The notes below the pieces were generated by a model, which saw nothing but the letters and a program-made list of their open reading frames with translations, did no database searches and had not been told where the DNA came from. From Klebsiella pneumoniae (lineage in GTDB: Bacteria; Myxococcota_A; UBA796; SXON01), in assembly GCA_945862325.1 (NCBI GenBank), contig CAMAXZ010000002.1, positions 62,001 to 126,000 of the forward strand: a stretch of 64,000 nt of DNA, given 5' to 3'. This document shows positions 51,217 through 61,280 of this stretch, in pieces. Position 1 is the stretch's first letter, and each line of letters opens with the position of its first letter. The translations under genes and the position numbers were made by a program.

Positions 51217-52793
51217 CCACGCGCCACCCGCTCGTGCGTCACGCCGGGGTCGTTCTCTTCTTCCTGCTGTTCTCGGCCGTGTGGAGCTGGCCGCTCGTCC
51301 TCTCGCCCGGGCGTACGACGGTGGCGTTGCACTTCGACGTCTTTCCCGCGGCCTGGCTCGTGGACGCCGCGTGGACCTACCTCCCCGACGGCGTCACCGA
51401 GCGCAGCGCGTGGCCGCTCGGCGAGCCTCTCGCGCGCCTCGACTCGTTCTTGTTCCTCGCGATCGCCGTCCTCCTCGGCGGCGCAGTGCCCGGGCTCCTC
51501 CTCGTCAACCTGTTCGTCCTGCTCGGCCCCGTGGCGTCGGCGTGGGCGGCGTGGCGCTTCGCACGGGAGGACGTCGGCGCGACGGACCTCGCCGCGGTCG
51601 CCGCGGGCCTCGCCTTCGGCTTCGGGCCGCTCGCGGCGGTGGCGGCGCTCGAGGGCCACGTGTATTTCTTGTTCGATCCGTGGTTGCCGCTCGTGGCGTC
51701 GGCGGCGTGGCGCGGACGATGGCCGGCGTTGGCCCTCGCGTTCGCCCTCGCGCTGCTCTCCACGGCCTACCTGGGCATCGACGCCCTCTTCCTCGCCTTG
51801 GCGCTCGTGATCGGGCGGTTGGATCGCATCGGCGTCCCCCGCGCCTCGGCGTGCGTCGCCGCGATGGTGGGGGTCGGCGCGGCTTACGCCGCCCTCTACG
51901 CCCTCGGGCCGACGGCGGCCGCCCGTCCGGAGGGCGACGCGCTCGCCCGCGTCGGGTCGGCGTCGTTGACGACGCTCTTCGCGTGGAGCCCGTGGATGGA
52001 CCTGAACCGTCACTCCCTCGCGCCGGCCGCGGGCGTCGCCGCGGCCGTGCTCGGCGTCATCGGGTGGTGGAGCACGCGCGCCGATCGAGGTCGAACGGCG
52101 CTGTTCGTCGCTTCGACGTTCGCGCTCCTCGGCGCGCTCGGTCCGACCCTCGAGATCGGCGTCACGCGGGACGTCCTCGGTCCCGGCCCCCTGCGCGCGC
52201 TCGCGCCGCTCGGGATCTTCGACGTCTGGCGCTTTCCGGTTCGCCTCGCGTGGGTCAGCGCCTTGGGCTTCGGCGCGCTCGCCGCGACCCTCCCGCGCAC
52301 GAATGCGGGCGCGCTCGGCGTGATCGCGCTCATCGTCGGCGACGCGCTGCTGGTGGCGGGGGCGGCCGACCGGCTCCGTGCTCACCCCACGCCGACCCCC
52401 GCGGTGTACGATCTGCTGCCGGCGGGCGCGGTGCTCGAGCTATACCCGGAGGTAGGCGGGATGCAGGAAGACATCACGTTCTACCAGCAAAACATCAGCT
52501 GCTTCCACCAGCTTCGTCACGGACGTCCGCTCCTCGAGCGGTGCCTGAACACCGACATGCGGGCGTCACCGCGGCTCGCCGCGGCGCGCGCCGTCCACGC
52601 GGCGCTGCTCGACGAGCGCGATCCGGCGAGCGTCGTGCGCTCGCTCGACGTCCGTTCGGTCGTGGTGCACGCGGATCTGTACCAGCCCCACGAGCGCGGT
52701 CGCGTCACGCAGGGCTTGATCGCGGCGTTCGGAGCCCCGATCGCGGAGGGGCGCGACGGCGGGGAGTGGTTGATGGCGTGGGCGGTCCGATGA
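51213..52793 (+). CDS. Polytopic membrane protein, glycosyltransferase-C-like, unknown function (copy 4)
   Basis: The 526-residue protein has about ten hydrophobic segments. It begins LVRHAGVVLFFLLFSAVWSWPL with an SWPLVLSP entry resembling TWPLVLDP of copy 3. Loop residues include DVFPAAWLVDAAW and EGHVYFLFDPWLPL. A soluble C-terminal region starts near AVYDLLPAGAVLELYPE and ends GGEWLMAWAVR. GTG 51213 and the following ATG 52790 both overlap neighbouring stops by 4 nt. It is sandwiched between two choice-of-anchor-X proteins. The reaction is unknown. Confidence 0.75.
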   Translation: MTTRHPLVRHAGVVLFFLLFSAVWSWPLVLSPGRTTVALHFDVFPAAWLVDAAWTYLPDGVTERSAWPLGEPLARLDSFLFLAIAVLLGGAVPGLLLVNLFVLLGPVASAWAAWRFAREDVGATDLAAVAAGLAFGFGPLAAVAALEGHVYFLFDPWLPLVASAAWRGRWPALALAFALALLSTAYLGIDALFLALALVIGRLDRIGVPRASACVAAMVGVGAAYAALYALGPTAAARPEGDALARVGSASLTTLFAWSPWMDLNRHSLAPAAGVAAAVLGVIGWWSTRADRGRTALFVASTFALLGALGPTLEIGVTRDVLGPGPLRALAPLGIFDVWRFPVRLAWVSALGFGALAATLPRTNAGALGVIALIVGDALLVAGAADRLRAHPTPTPAVYDLLPAGAVLELYPEVGGMQEDITFYQQNISCFHQLRHGRPLLERCLNTDMRASPRLAAARAVHAALLDERDPASVVRSLDVRSVVVHADLYQPHERGRVTQGLIAAFGAPIAEGRDGGEWLMAWAVR

Positions 52794-53698
52794 TCGCGCT
52801 CGTCGTGGCCGCGCTGGCGGCGGACATCGAGGTCAAGGTGCACGACATGACCGCCGCGCTCCCGGCGGACGCGGTCGTCACGGTCGTGATCCGCGGCAAC
52901 GACGGGACGACGCTCGAGCTCGCGCCGCGGGACGACGGAGCGGGGCCCGACGCCGTCGCGGGCGACCACCTCTACACGGCCGTCGCGCCCTCGATGACCG
53001 TGCGCGACGGCGGGGTCCGGGTGGAGGCGGCTGGCCGGTCGTGGGAGGGGGGCTTCGCGTACGACGCCTCGAGCGACCCGGTCTTGCTCATCGGCCTCGA
53101 GCGCAACGGGTTCGCGGCCGCCTCGACGCGCGAGATCCAGTTCGCGCCCGGCGCGGGGCCCGGCGCGGTTCCCGCGGGGGCCCCTGTGCCCGGCGTGCCT
53201 GGCACGACCGGCCCGATCGGCGCGCCGGGCGCTGCCGCGGGGCCGCCCCGCGAAGGCGACCCGCCCGCAGGCGGAGGGCCGCGGGCCGGGCTCCCCGATG
53301 GGGTCTGGGTCGGGTGGCTCGTCGTCCTCGGGGCCATCGGCGCCACGGCGTTCGCCGCCTGGGCGGGCGCGCGCCGCGGCCCTCGGCTGCCGCGCCTCCC
53401 TCCGCCGCGCCCGACGGATCACCGGCGCGGCGCGTGGACGCCCGCCGACCATCGCCTCGACGTCGTCGTGGGCCCGCTCATCCCCGGCGTCGACGCGACC
53501 GGCGCGCGCGTGTCGGTCGGGGACGGCCGCTGGACCCCCGACGAAATCCTGTTGTTCGCGCTTGCTCAAGGGCAGCCCGTGCGCGTGGTGGTCACGACGC
53601 ATTCGGCGGTCGACACCGCCGCGGAGCCGTACGCCGACCTCAGCCGCGCCCTGCGTGGGTACGCGGACCTGCTCTGGGTAGACGCCAGCATCTCTTGA
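52790..53698 (+). CDS. Single-span exported protein with choice-of-anchor-X-like and collagen-like regions
   Basis: The 302-residue protein has signal peptide MIALVVAALAAD. Its extracytoplasmic domain holds PRDDGAGPDAVAGDHLYTAV, the same pattern as the 50716 protein. A Gly/Pro-rich stretch (GVPGTTGPIGAPG) has collagen-like triplets. One TM (VWVGWLVVLGAIGATAFAAW) precedes a cytosolic part of about 110 residues with QPVRVVVTTHSAVDTA. That cytosolic part may be an effector or binding domain. It is the last gene of the dapF-like operon. Role unknown, possibly signalling across the inner membrane. Confidence 0.7.
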   Translation: MIALVVAALAADIEVKVHDMTAALPADAVVTVVIRGNDGTTLELAPRDDGAGPDAVAGDHLYTAVAPSMTVRDGGVRVEAAGRSWEGGFAYDASSDPVLLIGLERNGFAAASTREIQFAPGAGPGAVPAGAPVPGVPGTTGPIGAPGAAAGPPREGDPPAGGGPRAGLPDGVWVGWLVVLGAIGATAFAAWAGARRGPRLPRLPPPRPTDHRRGAWTPADHRLDVVVGPLIPGVDATGARVSVGDGRWTPDEILLFALAQGQPVRVVVTTHSAVDTAAEPYADLSRALRGYADLLWVDASIS

Positions 53699-53740
53699 CG
53701 GGAGGTTTTTCGTCCGAAACGGGTCTTCGCGGCGGGATGC

Positions 53741-53748
53741 GTTATGCG
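53741..53748 (+). promoter_or_regulatory. Candidate -10 box, PEGA-like envelope protein gene
   Basis: GTTATGCG lies 21 nt before ATG 53770, with GAGGGGAG as ribosome-binding site between. Confidence 0.38.
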
Positions 53749-53769
53749 CCGCCCGTCTCGGAGGGGAGC

Positions 53770-54648
53770 ATGTCCGAACGGCGTGGATCGAACGCGATGG
53801 CCTGGGTCGGCGGCTGCCTCGTGGTGGCGCTCATCGTGCCCCTCATCTGCGGCGGAGTCGGGGTTGCCGGCTACATGTACTACCTCCGTCCGGAGCCGCT
53901 CGCCGAGGTCGCCCTCGCCGAGCCGCCCGCGGAGGTCGTGATCGAGCCGCCCACGCCGGTCGAGCCGCCCACTCCGACCGACACCGACGCAGCGGACGCG
54001 GCGCCCGGCCCGGACGGGGCCGCTCCCGCGCCGACCGCCCCGGCGACGACGACCTCGGCCGCCACGGCGACCTCCGCCACGGCGACCTCCGCCACGGCGA
54101 CCTCCGCCACCGCGGCCACCCCGGCGACGCCCGCGGCGGCCGCCTCCACGTCCACGGCGTCCACCGCCAAGCCGAGCCCGGCGCCCGCGTCGAGCGCGTC
54201 GACCGGCGGCTCCCGGTCGTCCAGCACGACCACCACGAAGCCCGCGCCCGCGCCAGCGCCCGCCAGCAGCACCGCGAGCTCGGGCGGCGGCTCTCGCTCG
54301 TCCTCGCGCAGCTTCGGCGGCGGCGGTCGCACCGACGCGCCCGCCCCCGCGCCCGCCCCGGCGCCCGCGCCCGCGCCCGCGCCGGCCCCGAAGCCCGAGC
54401 CCGAGGCGACCGAAGACGACAAGGTCGCGTTCGTGTTGAAGGCCGGCAAGAACGCGAGCGGCATCGCGGTGAAGATCAACGGCAAGAGCGCGGGGGACCT
54501 GCCGGTGTCCACCCGCGTCACCCCGGGCCGCGTGAAGGTTCGACTCTCCCGCGAAGATGACGACCTCGACCTCGACTGTCTCGTCGAGGTGGGCGACGGC
54601 GGTCGCGTGCTGACGATCGACGGCCGCAACCCGAGCTGCCCGGACTGA
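53770..54648 (+). CDS. Membrane-anchored protein with Ala/Pro/Ser linker and C-terminal PEGA-like domain
   Basis: The 292-residue protein has one N-terminal TM (WVGGCLVVALIVPLICGGVGV). A disordered region of about 160 residues is made of TATSA and APAPAPAP repeats and Ser-rich patches (GGSRSSS, SSRSFGGGG). A compact C-terminal domain follows (FVLKAGKNASGIAVKINGKS, TRVTPGRVKVRLSRE), like PEGA-type surface domains. The start has a clear GAGGGGAG. Such proteins extend a small domain away from the inner membrane, perhaps through the peptidoglycan. The partner is unknown. Confidence 0.72.
   Translation: MSERRGSNAMAWVGGCLVVALIVPLICGGVGVAGYMYYLRPEPLAEVALAEPPAEVVIEPPTPVEPPTPTDTDAADAAPGPDGAAPAPTAPATTTSAATATSATATSATATSATAATPATPAAAASTSTASTAKPSPAPASSASTGGSRSSSTTTTKPAPAPAPASSTASSGGGSRSSSRSFGGGGRTDAPAPAPAPAPAPAPAPAPKPEPEATEDDKVAFVLKAGKNASGIAVKINGKSAGDLPVSTRVTPGRVKVRLSREDDDLDLDCLVEVGDGGRVLTIDGRNPSCPD
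54058..54111 (+). repeat. 15-bp tandem repeat encoding TATSA
   Basis: Three perfect units of ACGGCGACCTCCGCC lie in phase within the linker of the PEGA-like protein, a possible length-variable site. Confidence 0.8.
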
Positions 54649-54669
54649 GCGCCCTGCCGGACGGGGCTG

Positions 54670-54677
54670 GTTACGCC
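54670..54677 (+). promoter_or_regulatory. Candidate -10 box, MYXO-CTERM protein gene
   Basis: GTTACGCC ends 6 nt before ATG 54684 with no ribosome-binding site, suggesting a leaderless transcript. Confidence 0.33.
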
Positions 54678-55804
54678 TCGCCCATGCTGCTCGCCATCCT
54701 GCTCGCCACGCCCGCCCACGCCGGGCCCGTGTTCGCGTCCGTCGACCCCGAGATCACCATCGGCCGCGGCGGCACGTGGTCGCGCACCCTGCCGTCCGCG
54801 GACGGCTGGTGGTTCATGCAGGCATCGGGGGGCGACTTCTGGGCGGACGCCGTCGCGATCGACTTCAGCGGCTACGACGACCAGAACCGCACCCAGCTCA
54901 GCGACCACGGCGGGCTCCAGGACGTCCAGGTCGAGCGATGCGACGACGGGCGGTTCCTCGTCCTGGGCAGCGCCACGATCGACCAGTTCGACGATTCGGC
55001 CTACGCCTTCTGGTCCAACGCCGACCTCTCGCGCGCCGCCACCGTCGTCGTGGAAGAGCGCGAGGACGCGCGGGCCCACAACGACATGGCCCCGGTGTGT
55101 TCGGGCGGCTTCGAGGGCGTGGCGTACAGCGTGGGTCGTGGCGGCGGCCCCGGCGGCTCGATGTTCTTCGAGATCGGCCCGGACGCGGTCGGCGCCACCC
55201 ACACGATCGACTTCAACGCCATGGGCGGCGCGCTCGCGGTCCGTCCGAGCGACGGGCGCCTGATCGGGCTCGACGCGGCGTCCGACGACGTCGGCAGCTT
55301 GCGTTTCACCGTGTTCGCCGAAGACTGGTCGGTGGCCGAGCGGTTCACGGCGCCGGTCCCGGTGGGCTTCGCCTCGTGGCCGCAGCGGCTCTTGCCCTTC
55401 GGCGACGGCTGGCTGGTCACGTACGTGGCGAACCCCGATCGGGTGGCGCGCGGCGGCGAGGGCGACGTCTGGGTCGTCGCTTTGGACGCCGACTTCACCA
55501 TCCGAGACTCCATCCAGGTCACCCCGACCGGCACCATCGGCGGTCGCCCGTGGGTGTCCCGAAACGGCGACGTCCTCGCGGTGAGCTACGACCGTGAGGT
55601 CCAACCGCGGGTCACCCTCGTGCGCCTCGAGACGGACGCCGTGCCCGACGGCGAAGATCTGCCGGACACCGCCGCCCCGGACGACGACGACGACGACCGC
55701 GACACCGGGGCCGGCGCCCCGGGGGCCTGCGGCTGCGCGTCCAGCGGGGCCAGTGCCGGCGTCTGGGCGTTGGCGCTCGCCTTCGCCGCGCTCGGCCGAC
55801 GGGC

Positions 55805-56218
<414 letters not shown>

Positions 56219-56264
56219 GGAGCGCTCCTGCGCGCCGGATCGTATCGTGGGCGACGTGGCGACG

Positions 56265-58007
56265 TCAGCGCTGCCAGCGCGTGAACGGCGCTGGCTCCGT
56301 GCGGCGCCACGCCCCGACGACGCCCTCGACGCACCGTAGATACTGCGCACCCTCGGCGCTCCGTTCGCTGACGTACCGCGAATCGACCCAGACCTCGCGG
56401 AGCCCGGCCCGCGCCAGCGCCTCGCCCGCGCCTTCCGGGGCCAGCTCTCCCGAGCCGAGCTCGCAGGCGGCGAGGGCGCGCAGGCCGGCGTTCTCGCGCC
56501 AGGCCCGCAAGGACGCGTCGGACCCGCGCATGTCGAACGGCGGTCGCGTGCCCTGCGCGACGGGCCGTCCGTGGTGGATCTGATCGACCAGCTCCAGCCG
56601 ATCCGGTCGGAATCGACCTTCGCCCAAGGGAAGCAGGACCAGAGGCACGTCCGGAGCAACCGCGAGCGCCTCGGCGGCGGGGCTCGGCCGAAGCGCCACT
56701 CCCGCGATCGGCCACGCGGTCGAGCGGACCAGCGCCTCCACCGCGATGACGGCGGCCAGGGCGATGGCCCCGCCCACGGCGCGGCGCGCGGCGCCCCGGC
56801 GGACCGCGCCGCCCGCGAGCACCCCGGCCACCACCGCCACCAACATCCACGCGCGGTCCGGCCACCAGGCACGGCTGAACCCCGGGAGGAGCTGCAACAT
56901 CCCCCACGGCAGCACGACCGGCCCCGGCAGCGCGCTCCCCAACGCGAGCACCGCCGTGCCGCAGAGCGCGAACACGAGCATCACCCAGCTTCGAGGTCGA
57001 TCGTGCCCATGCACGACCGCCGCGAGCGCCGCGAGGCCCACCGCGACGCGGCCCAACGTCGCGACGAGCAGCCCATCGGCCCCGTAGGTGCGCCACGCCG
57101 AGAGGTCGACGGGCCGCACCCGGGTGAAGGCCAGGAACGCCGGCGACCACGGGTCCATCCCCAAGCTCGGCGACTCGTTCCACGCGCCGAGCACCCATGC
57201 CACCGGCATCCCGACCACGGCCCCGAACGCGGCGAACATCAGCGTGGTCGACGCGGCCGCGGCGCCCGGGCCAGCGGCTCCGCCGGCGCTACCTCGGCGG
57301 AAGGCCACCGCGACCTGCGGGACGACCAGCGCGGGGAGCACGAGCGCCGCCGACCACCACTCCGCCAAGGTCGCCACCCCCGCGAGGATCCCCGCGACCA
57401 GCGCCGTCCCCGCGCGACCGTCCGCGGCGCGCCACGCCGACCCCGCCGCGAGCACCACGAAGACCATCGCCACGATGCCGCTGGTCCGACCCTCACCGAC
57501 CTCACGCCACATCGCCTCGCTGGTGAGCGCGGCCACACCCGCGACGATCCCCGCGCTCGCCGACCCCCACCAGCGCATCGCCAACCAGGCCGACGCGGCA
57601 CCGAAGGCCCACACCAAGGCGACGGTCCACGCCCAGAACCCGAGCTCCAACCCTCCGAGCGCGACGAACGGTGCGCTCGTGAGCGCGTCGATCGGCGCGC
57701 CGTCGAGCACGAGGCGGTCCGTGCGTGCGGGGTAGCCGCCCAGATCGTCCGCGAGCAGGCCCGGCAGGCCACGCGAATGGACCAGGTGGTGCAGCGCCAC
57801 GGTGACCGCGGGCTCGGCACGAGCGGGATCACCGGGGAAGTAGCCGGGGAAAGCCAGGGTCGGCCACAGCACGAGCCACGCCGACGGCAACAACCCGACG
57901 AGCACCGCCCACCACCCGCGCGGCAGCGGCGCCGCGGCCGGCAGCAGGGGTGTCGGGGGGGTCTCGGACGAGCGCATCTGCAATTGTGATCTCCGGCTTA
58001 CGCTCAT
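56265..58007 (-). CDS. Polytopic membrane protein, glycosyltransferase-C-like, unknown function (copy 5)
   Basis: The 580-residue protein has about ten TM segments (GWWAVLVGLLPSAWLVLWPTL, TAVLALGSALPGPVVLPWGM) and a C-terminal soluble region. The first loop has PGYFPGDPARAEPAVTVALH and LDGAPIDALTSAPFVALGG, echoing the D-x-x-NALLG pattern of copies 1 and 3. The start is uncertain: ATG 58007 or ATG 57977, neither with a good ribosome-binding site. The stop is 46 nt upstream of the cytochrome c gene. It is divergent from the radical-SAM cluster with a 70 bp gap. Function unknown. Confidence 0.72.
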   Translation of the reverse strand: MSVSRRSQLQMRSSETPPTPLLPAAAPLPRGWWAVLVGLLPSAWLVLWPTLAFPGYFPGDPARAEPAVTVALHHLVHSRGLPGLLADDLGGYPARTDRLVLDGAPIDALTSAPFVALGGLELGFWAWTVALVWAFGAASAWLAMRWWGSASAGIVAGVAALTSEAMWREVGEGRTSGIVAMVFVVLAAGSAWRAADGRAGTALVAGILAGVATLAEWWSAALVLPALVVPQVAVAFRRGSAGGAAGPGAAAASTTLMFAAFGAVVGMPVAWVLGAWNESPSLGMDPWSPAFLAFTRVRPVDLSAWRTYGADGLLVATLGRVAVGLAALAAVVHGHDRPRSWVMLVFALCGTAVLALGSALPGPVVLPWGMLQLLPGFSRAWWPDRAWMLVAVVAGVLAGGAVRRGAARRAVGGAIALAAVIAVEALVRSTAWPIAGVALRPSPAAEALAVAPDVPLVLLPLGEGRFRPDRLELVDQIHHGRPVAQGTRPPFDMRGSDASLRAWRENAGLRALAACELGSGELAPEGAGEALARAGLREVWVDSRYVSERSAEGAQYLRCVEGVVGAWRRTEPAPFTRWQR

Positions 58008-58022
58008 GGCCCGACGTTCCGA

Positions 58023-58053
58023 TTGACCCGCGGCCCGCGCTCGGTGATTCTAG
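58023..58053 (+). promoter_or_regulatory. Candidate promoter of the radical-SAM cluster
   Basis: TTGACC at 58023-58028 and TTCTAG at 58048-58053 resemble -35 and -10 elements 19 bp apart, upstream of ATG 58078. A nearer GGTACGAT at 58065-58072 also fits the recurring box 5 nt before the start. Which is used cannot be told. Confidence 0.35.
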
Positions 58054-58077
58054 CGTCCCAGAGAGGTACGATCCCAA

Positions 58078-59481
58078 ATGCGCGTCCTGCTCGTCCGCCC
58101 GCCTGCCCGCCACACCGTGGAGAGCGAGGTCCCCGAAGCGGTCGCCGCGGAGAACCTGAGCTACCCCCCCCTCGCGCTCATGGCGATCGCCCAGTTCCTG
58201 CGAGACCGCTCCGACCACGACGTCTCCATCCTCGACGCCCAGCTCGACGACATGGACTACGACACGGTCGCCGCCAAGATCCGCGAGTACAAGCCGGACG
58301 TCGTCGGCGTCACCGCGTTCACGGTGCAGCTCGTTGACGTGCTCCGCACGGTGCAGACGGCGAAGGCGGCGGGCGCGCGCTGGGTCGTCGTGGGCGGCCC
58401 GCACGTCAGCGACTTCCCGCAGGAGTGCCGCAACCTCCCGGGCGTCGACGCGGTCGTCAAGGGCGAAGGCCAGAAGCCGATGAAGGACCTGTGCGACGCC
58501 TGGGCCCGCGGCGAGGTCCCGCGCGCCATCCCCGGCGTCATGGTGCACGCCGACGACACCATCCCCGAGCAGGACGTCTACTACTCGAACGACCTCGACG
58601 ACTACCCGATCATCGACCGCACCATGGTCGACTACAAGCGGTACTACGACGTGATGGGCCAGGGCGGCATCTTCACGACGATCATCACCAGCCGCGGCTG
58701 CCCCTACCGCTGCACGTTCTGCAACACCCCGCGCCACCGCTACCGCGTCATGAGCCCCTCACGCGCGTGCGACGAGATCCAGTCCTGCCTGGACCTCGGC
58801 ATCGAAGAGTTCTACTTCGTCGACGACACCTTCAACATCACGAACCAGCGCGTCATCGACCTCTGCGACGAGATCCTCCGCCGCGGGCTGAAGCTCCGTT
58901 GGACCGTGCGCTTCCGCGTGAAGGGGGTGGACCGCCCCCTGCTCGAGAAGATGAAGGCCGCCGGATGCCACCGCATCCAGTTCGGCGTCGAGCAGGGCAC
59001 CGAAGAGGGCCTGCTGCGCCTCAAGAAGGACGTGACGGTCCGCGAGATCGAGAGCGCGTTCGCGTTGTGCCGCGAGGTCGGGATCCGCACCGTCGCGTAC
59101 TTCATGATCGGCACCCCGGTCGAGCGCACGCGAGAGGACGTCATCGACACGATCCGTTACTCGATCCAGCTCGATCCGGACTTCGTCATGTACAACGTGC
59201 TCACGCCGTTCCCCGGCACGACGCTCTACGACGAGGGCGAGCGGGACGGCGTGCTCGACGCGAAGCCGTGGTTCGAGTTCATGCGCAACCCGCGGGAAGA
59301 CTTCAAGGCCCAGCTGTGGGACGAGCACTTCAGCCGCGACGAGCTGCGCGAGCTGCTGGAGACCGCCTACCGTCGCTTCTACTGGCGTCCGACCTTCGTC
59401 GCGCGCAACCTCACCCAGATCCGTTCTCCCAAGGACTTCATGCGCAAGGCCACCGCCGGGCTGCGCATGTTGGTCGCCTGA
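58078..59481 (+). CDS. B12-binding radical SAM protein (first of tandem pair)
   Basis: The 467-residue protein has an N-terminal cobalamin-binding Rossmann domain (about 1-150: MRVLLVRPP, DVVGVTAFTVQ, WVVVGGPHVSDFP) followed by the radical SAM barrel with SRGCPYRCTFC (Cys208, Cys212, Cys215) binding the 4Fe-4S cluster. The C-terminal region shows YNVLTPFPGTTLYDEGERDG, typical of class B methylase or BchE/HpnR-like families. It likely performs radical methylation, ring formation or C-C bond chemistry. The substrate is unknown. It is 15 nt from a second radical SAM gene. An in-cluster ferredoxin would supply electrons. Confidence 0.88.
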   Translation: MRVLLVRPPARHTVESEVPEAVAAENLSYPPLALMAIAQFLRDRSDHDVSILDAQLDDMDYDTVAAKIREYKPDVVGVTAFTVQLVDVLRTVQTAKAAGARWVVVGGPHVSDFPQECRNLPGVDAVVKGEGQKPMKDLCDAWARGEVPRAIPGVMVHADDTIPEQDVYYSNDLDDYPIIDRTMVDYKRYYDVMGQGGIFTTIITSRGCPYRCTFCNTPRHRYRVMSPSRACDEIQSCLDLGIEEFYFVDDTFNITNQRVIDLCDEILRRGLKLRWTVRFRVKGVDRPLLEKMKAAGCHRIQFGVEQGTEEGLLRLKKDVTVREIESAFALCREVGIRTVAYFMIGTPVERTREDVIDTIRYSIQLDPDFVMYNVLTPFPGTTLYDEGERDGVLDAKPWFEFMRNPREDFKAQLWDEHFSRDELRELLETAYRRFYWRPTFVARNLTQIRSPKDFMRKATAGLRMLVA

Positions 59482-59496
59482 ACCGGAGCCCCCGTC

Positions 59497-61086
59497 ATGC
59501 ACGGTGCCGAACCCTCGACCTCTGCCGCGCCCGTCGCCGGCCGCCGCCCCTTCACCGTCGTCCTCATGACGATCTACAGCGTGGAGAACGCGGGCATCCG
59601 CTACATCTCCGCGGCGCTCCAACGCGCCGGCTTCGCCACGCACATCGTGTTCCTTCGCGATTGGCGCCACAACGTCCTGGAGATGCCGACCGACAAGGAG
59701 ATCGAGCTCGCGCTCGGGGTCATCGCCGACAAGAAGCCGGACATGATCGGGATCGGGTTCATGTCGAGCCTGTACCCGATGGCGCGCGCGCTGACGTGGC
59801 GCATCAAGTCGCGGTTCCCCAACACGCCGATCACCTGGGGCGGAATCCACCCCACGAGCGTCCCGGACGAGTGCATCGGTGACGTCGACTTCCTGTGCGT
59901 GGGGGAAGGCGAGCTCGCCACGATCGACCTCTGCACCGCGCTCCGCGACGGCAAGGACACCACGAACATCCCCAACATCTGGGCGAACGTGGACGGAGCG
60001 GTGCACAAGAACGGCCCGCGGCCGCTGCTCCAGGACCTCGACTGGCTTCCGTACCCCGACGTCGAGGACGAGAACAAGTACTATATCGAAGACGGAAAGA
60101 TGACGATCGAGGAGCCGTGGAAACGCGGCGCCGAGTACCGCATCTACTTCAGTCGCGGCTGCCCGTACAATTGCTCGTACTGCTACGTGTCCATCCTGCG
60201 TGACGTGTACGACGAGAAGGGCAAGCAGTTCTATCGGGCACGCTCCGTCCAGCACATCATGGGCGAGCTCGAGTACATGAAGGCGAAGTTCCCGCGCGTC
60301 GCCCGCGTGAAGATCGACGACGACACGAGCTTCGCGTTCGGCAACGAGTGGATGGAGGAGTTCCTCGTCGAGTACCCGAAGCGCATCGGCGTGCCGTTCG
60401 AGTGCCTGCTGATCCCGCCCATGTTGCGGGAAGACATGCTGCGCAAGCTCGTGGGTGTCGGCCTGATCCGCGTCCAGACGGGCATCGAGTCGGGCTCGAG
60501 CAAAGAGAGCAAGGAGATCCACAACCGGTCTCCCGGAAACACCGCGATCATGAAGTTCGCGGAGTTCAACAAGGACCTCAAGCTCGACATCGTGTACGAC
60601 GTCATCATCGACAATCCGCACGCGACCGAAGAGATGAAGCTGGAGACCGCCAACTTCCTCCTCGACCTGCCGCTTCCGTACAGCATCTACTTCTACAGCC
60701 TCAACTACTTCCCGGGTACGGCGCTGACCAAGAAGGGCCTCGCCGAAGGGACGCTCGACCCCAACGAGGTCGAAGGGCGGAACACGAAGGCGTGGAAGCA
60801 GTTCCGAGTGTCGATGGACTGGCCGCGCACCGCGGAAGACCGCTTCTACCTCGCGATCTACTGTCTCGCGTCGAAGTCGTTCGTGCCGCGCGACTTCATC
60901 CGCAAGCTCCTCGCCGACCGTGACTACTGGAAGAAAGAAGAGAACGTCGACCGGGTCTTCTACCTCGCCTGGGCCGCCAACTACGCGCGCATGTTCTCCG
61001 TCGCCCTCCAGTACTTCCGGCGCGGCGAGCTGACGTGGTTCAAGGTGCGTCAGTACAGCAACCTCACCAAGCTGATCAGTCAGTGA
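59497..61086 (+). CDS. B12-binding radical SAM protein (second of tandem pair)
   Basis: The 529-residue protein has a cobalamin-type N-terminal domain (MTIYSVENAGIRYISAAL, MIGIGFMSSLYPM, ITWGGIHPTSVP). The radical SAM site is SRGCPYNCSYC (Cys222, Cys226, Cys229). The substrate-side region contains VQTGIESGSSKESKEIHNR and YSLNYFPGTALTKKGLAEG. Compared with its neighbour it has a longer C-terminus (about 90 residues after the barrel). GGAG lies 8 nt before ATG 59497. The two proteins are only distantly alike and may act in sequence on one substrate. Confidence 0.88.
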   Translation: MHGAEPSTSAAPVAGRRPFTVVLMTIYSVENAGIRYISAALQRAGFATHIVFLRDWRHNVLEMPTDKEIELALGVIADKKPDMIGIGFMSSLYPMARALTWRIKSRFPNTPITWGGIHPTSVPDECIGDVDFLCVGEGELATIDLCTALRDGKDTTNIPNIWANVDGAVHKNGPRPLLQDLDWLPYPDVEDENKYYIEDGKMTIEEPWKRGAEYRIYFSRGCPYNCSYCYVSILRDVYDEKGKQFYRARSVQHIMGELEYMKAKFPRVARVKIDDDTSFAFGNEWMEEFLVEYPKRIGVPFECLLIPPMLREDMLRKLVGVGLIRVQTGIESGSSKESKEIHNRSPGNTAIMKFAEFNKDLKLDIVYDVIIDNPHATEEMKLETANFLLDLPLPYSIYFYSLNYFPGTALTKKGLAEGTLDPNEVEGRNTKAWKQFRVSMDWPRTAEDRFYLAIYCLASKSFVPRDFIRKLLADRDYWKKEENVDRVFYLAWAANYARMFSVALQYFRRGELTWFKVRQYSNLTKLISQ

Positions 61087-61277
61087 TGGGACTCCGCGAC
61101 TTCGCCAAGAAGGTCGTCGGCCGGCTCCGCAGCACGGAGCCCCGACCCGACGCGCCCGCTCCGGCCGCCCCTGCCGCCGCCCCCGCGGCGCCAGCCCCGA
61201 AGAAGCCGGCCACCGGTGACAAACCCTGGTTCCTGGACGGTCAGAACGACGGCTGGGACGACACGAATCCGGAGTGA
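61086..61277 (+). CDS. Small protein of 63 residues in radical-SAM cluster
   Basis: It begins MGLRDFAKKVVGRLRSTEP, an amphipathic basic helix. An Ala/Pro-rich centre follows and it ends DKPWFLDGQNDGWDDTNPE. ATG 61086 shares its A with the TGA of the second radical SAM gene, so translation is coupled. It has no Cys and no leader-like double Gly, but the conserved-looking WFLDGQNDGWDD tail could be a recognition or substrate element. It could be a peptide substrate (RiPP-like) or an adaptor between the SAM enzymes and the ferredoxin. Nothing decides between these. Confidence 0.55.
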   Translation: MGLRDFAKKVVGRLRSTEPRPDAPAPAAPAAAPAAPAPKKPATGDKPWFLDGQNDGWDDTNPE

Positions 61278-61280
61278 TCC

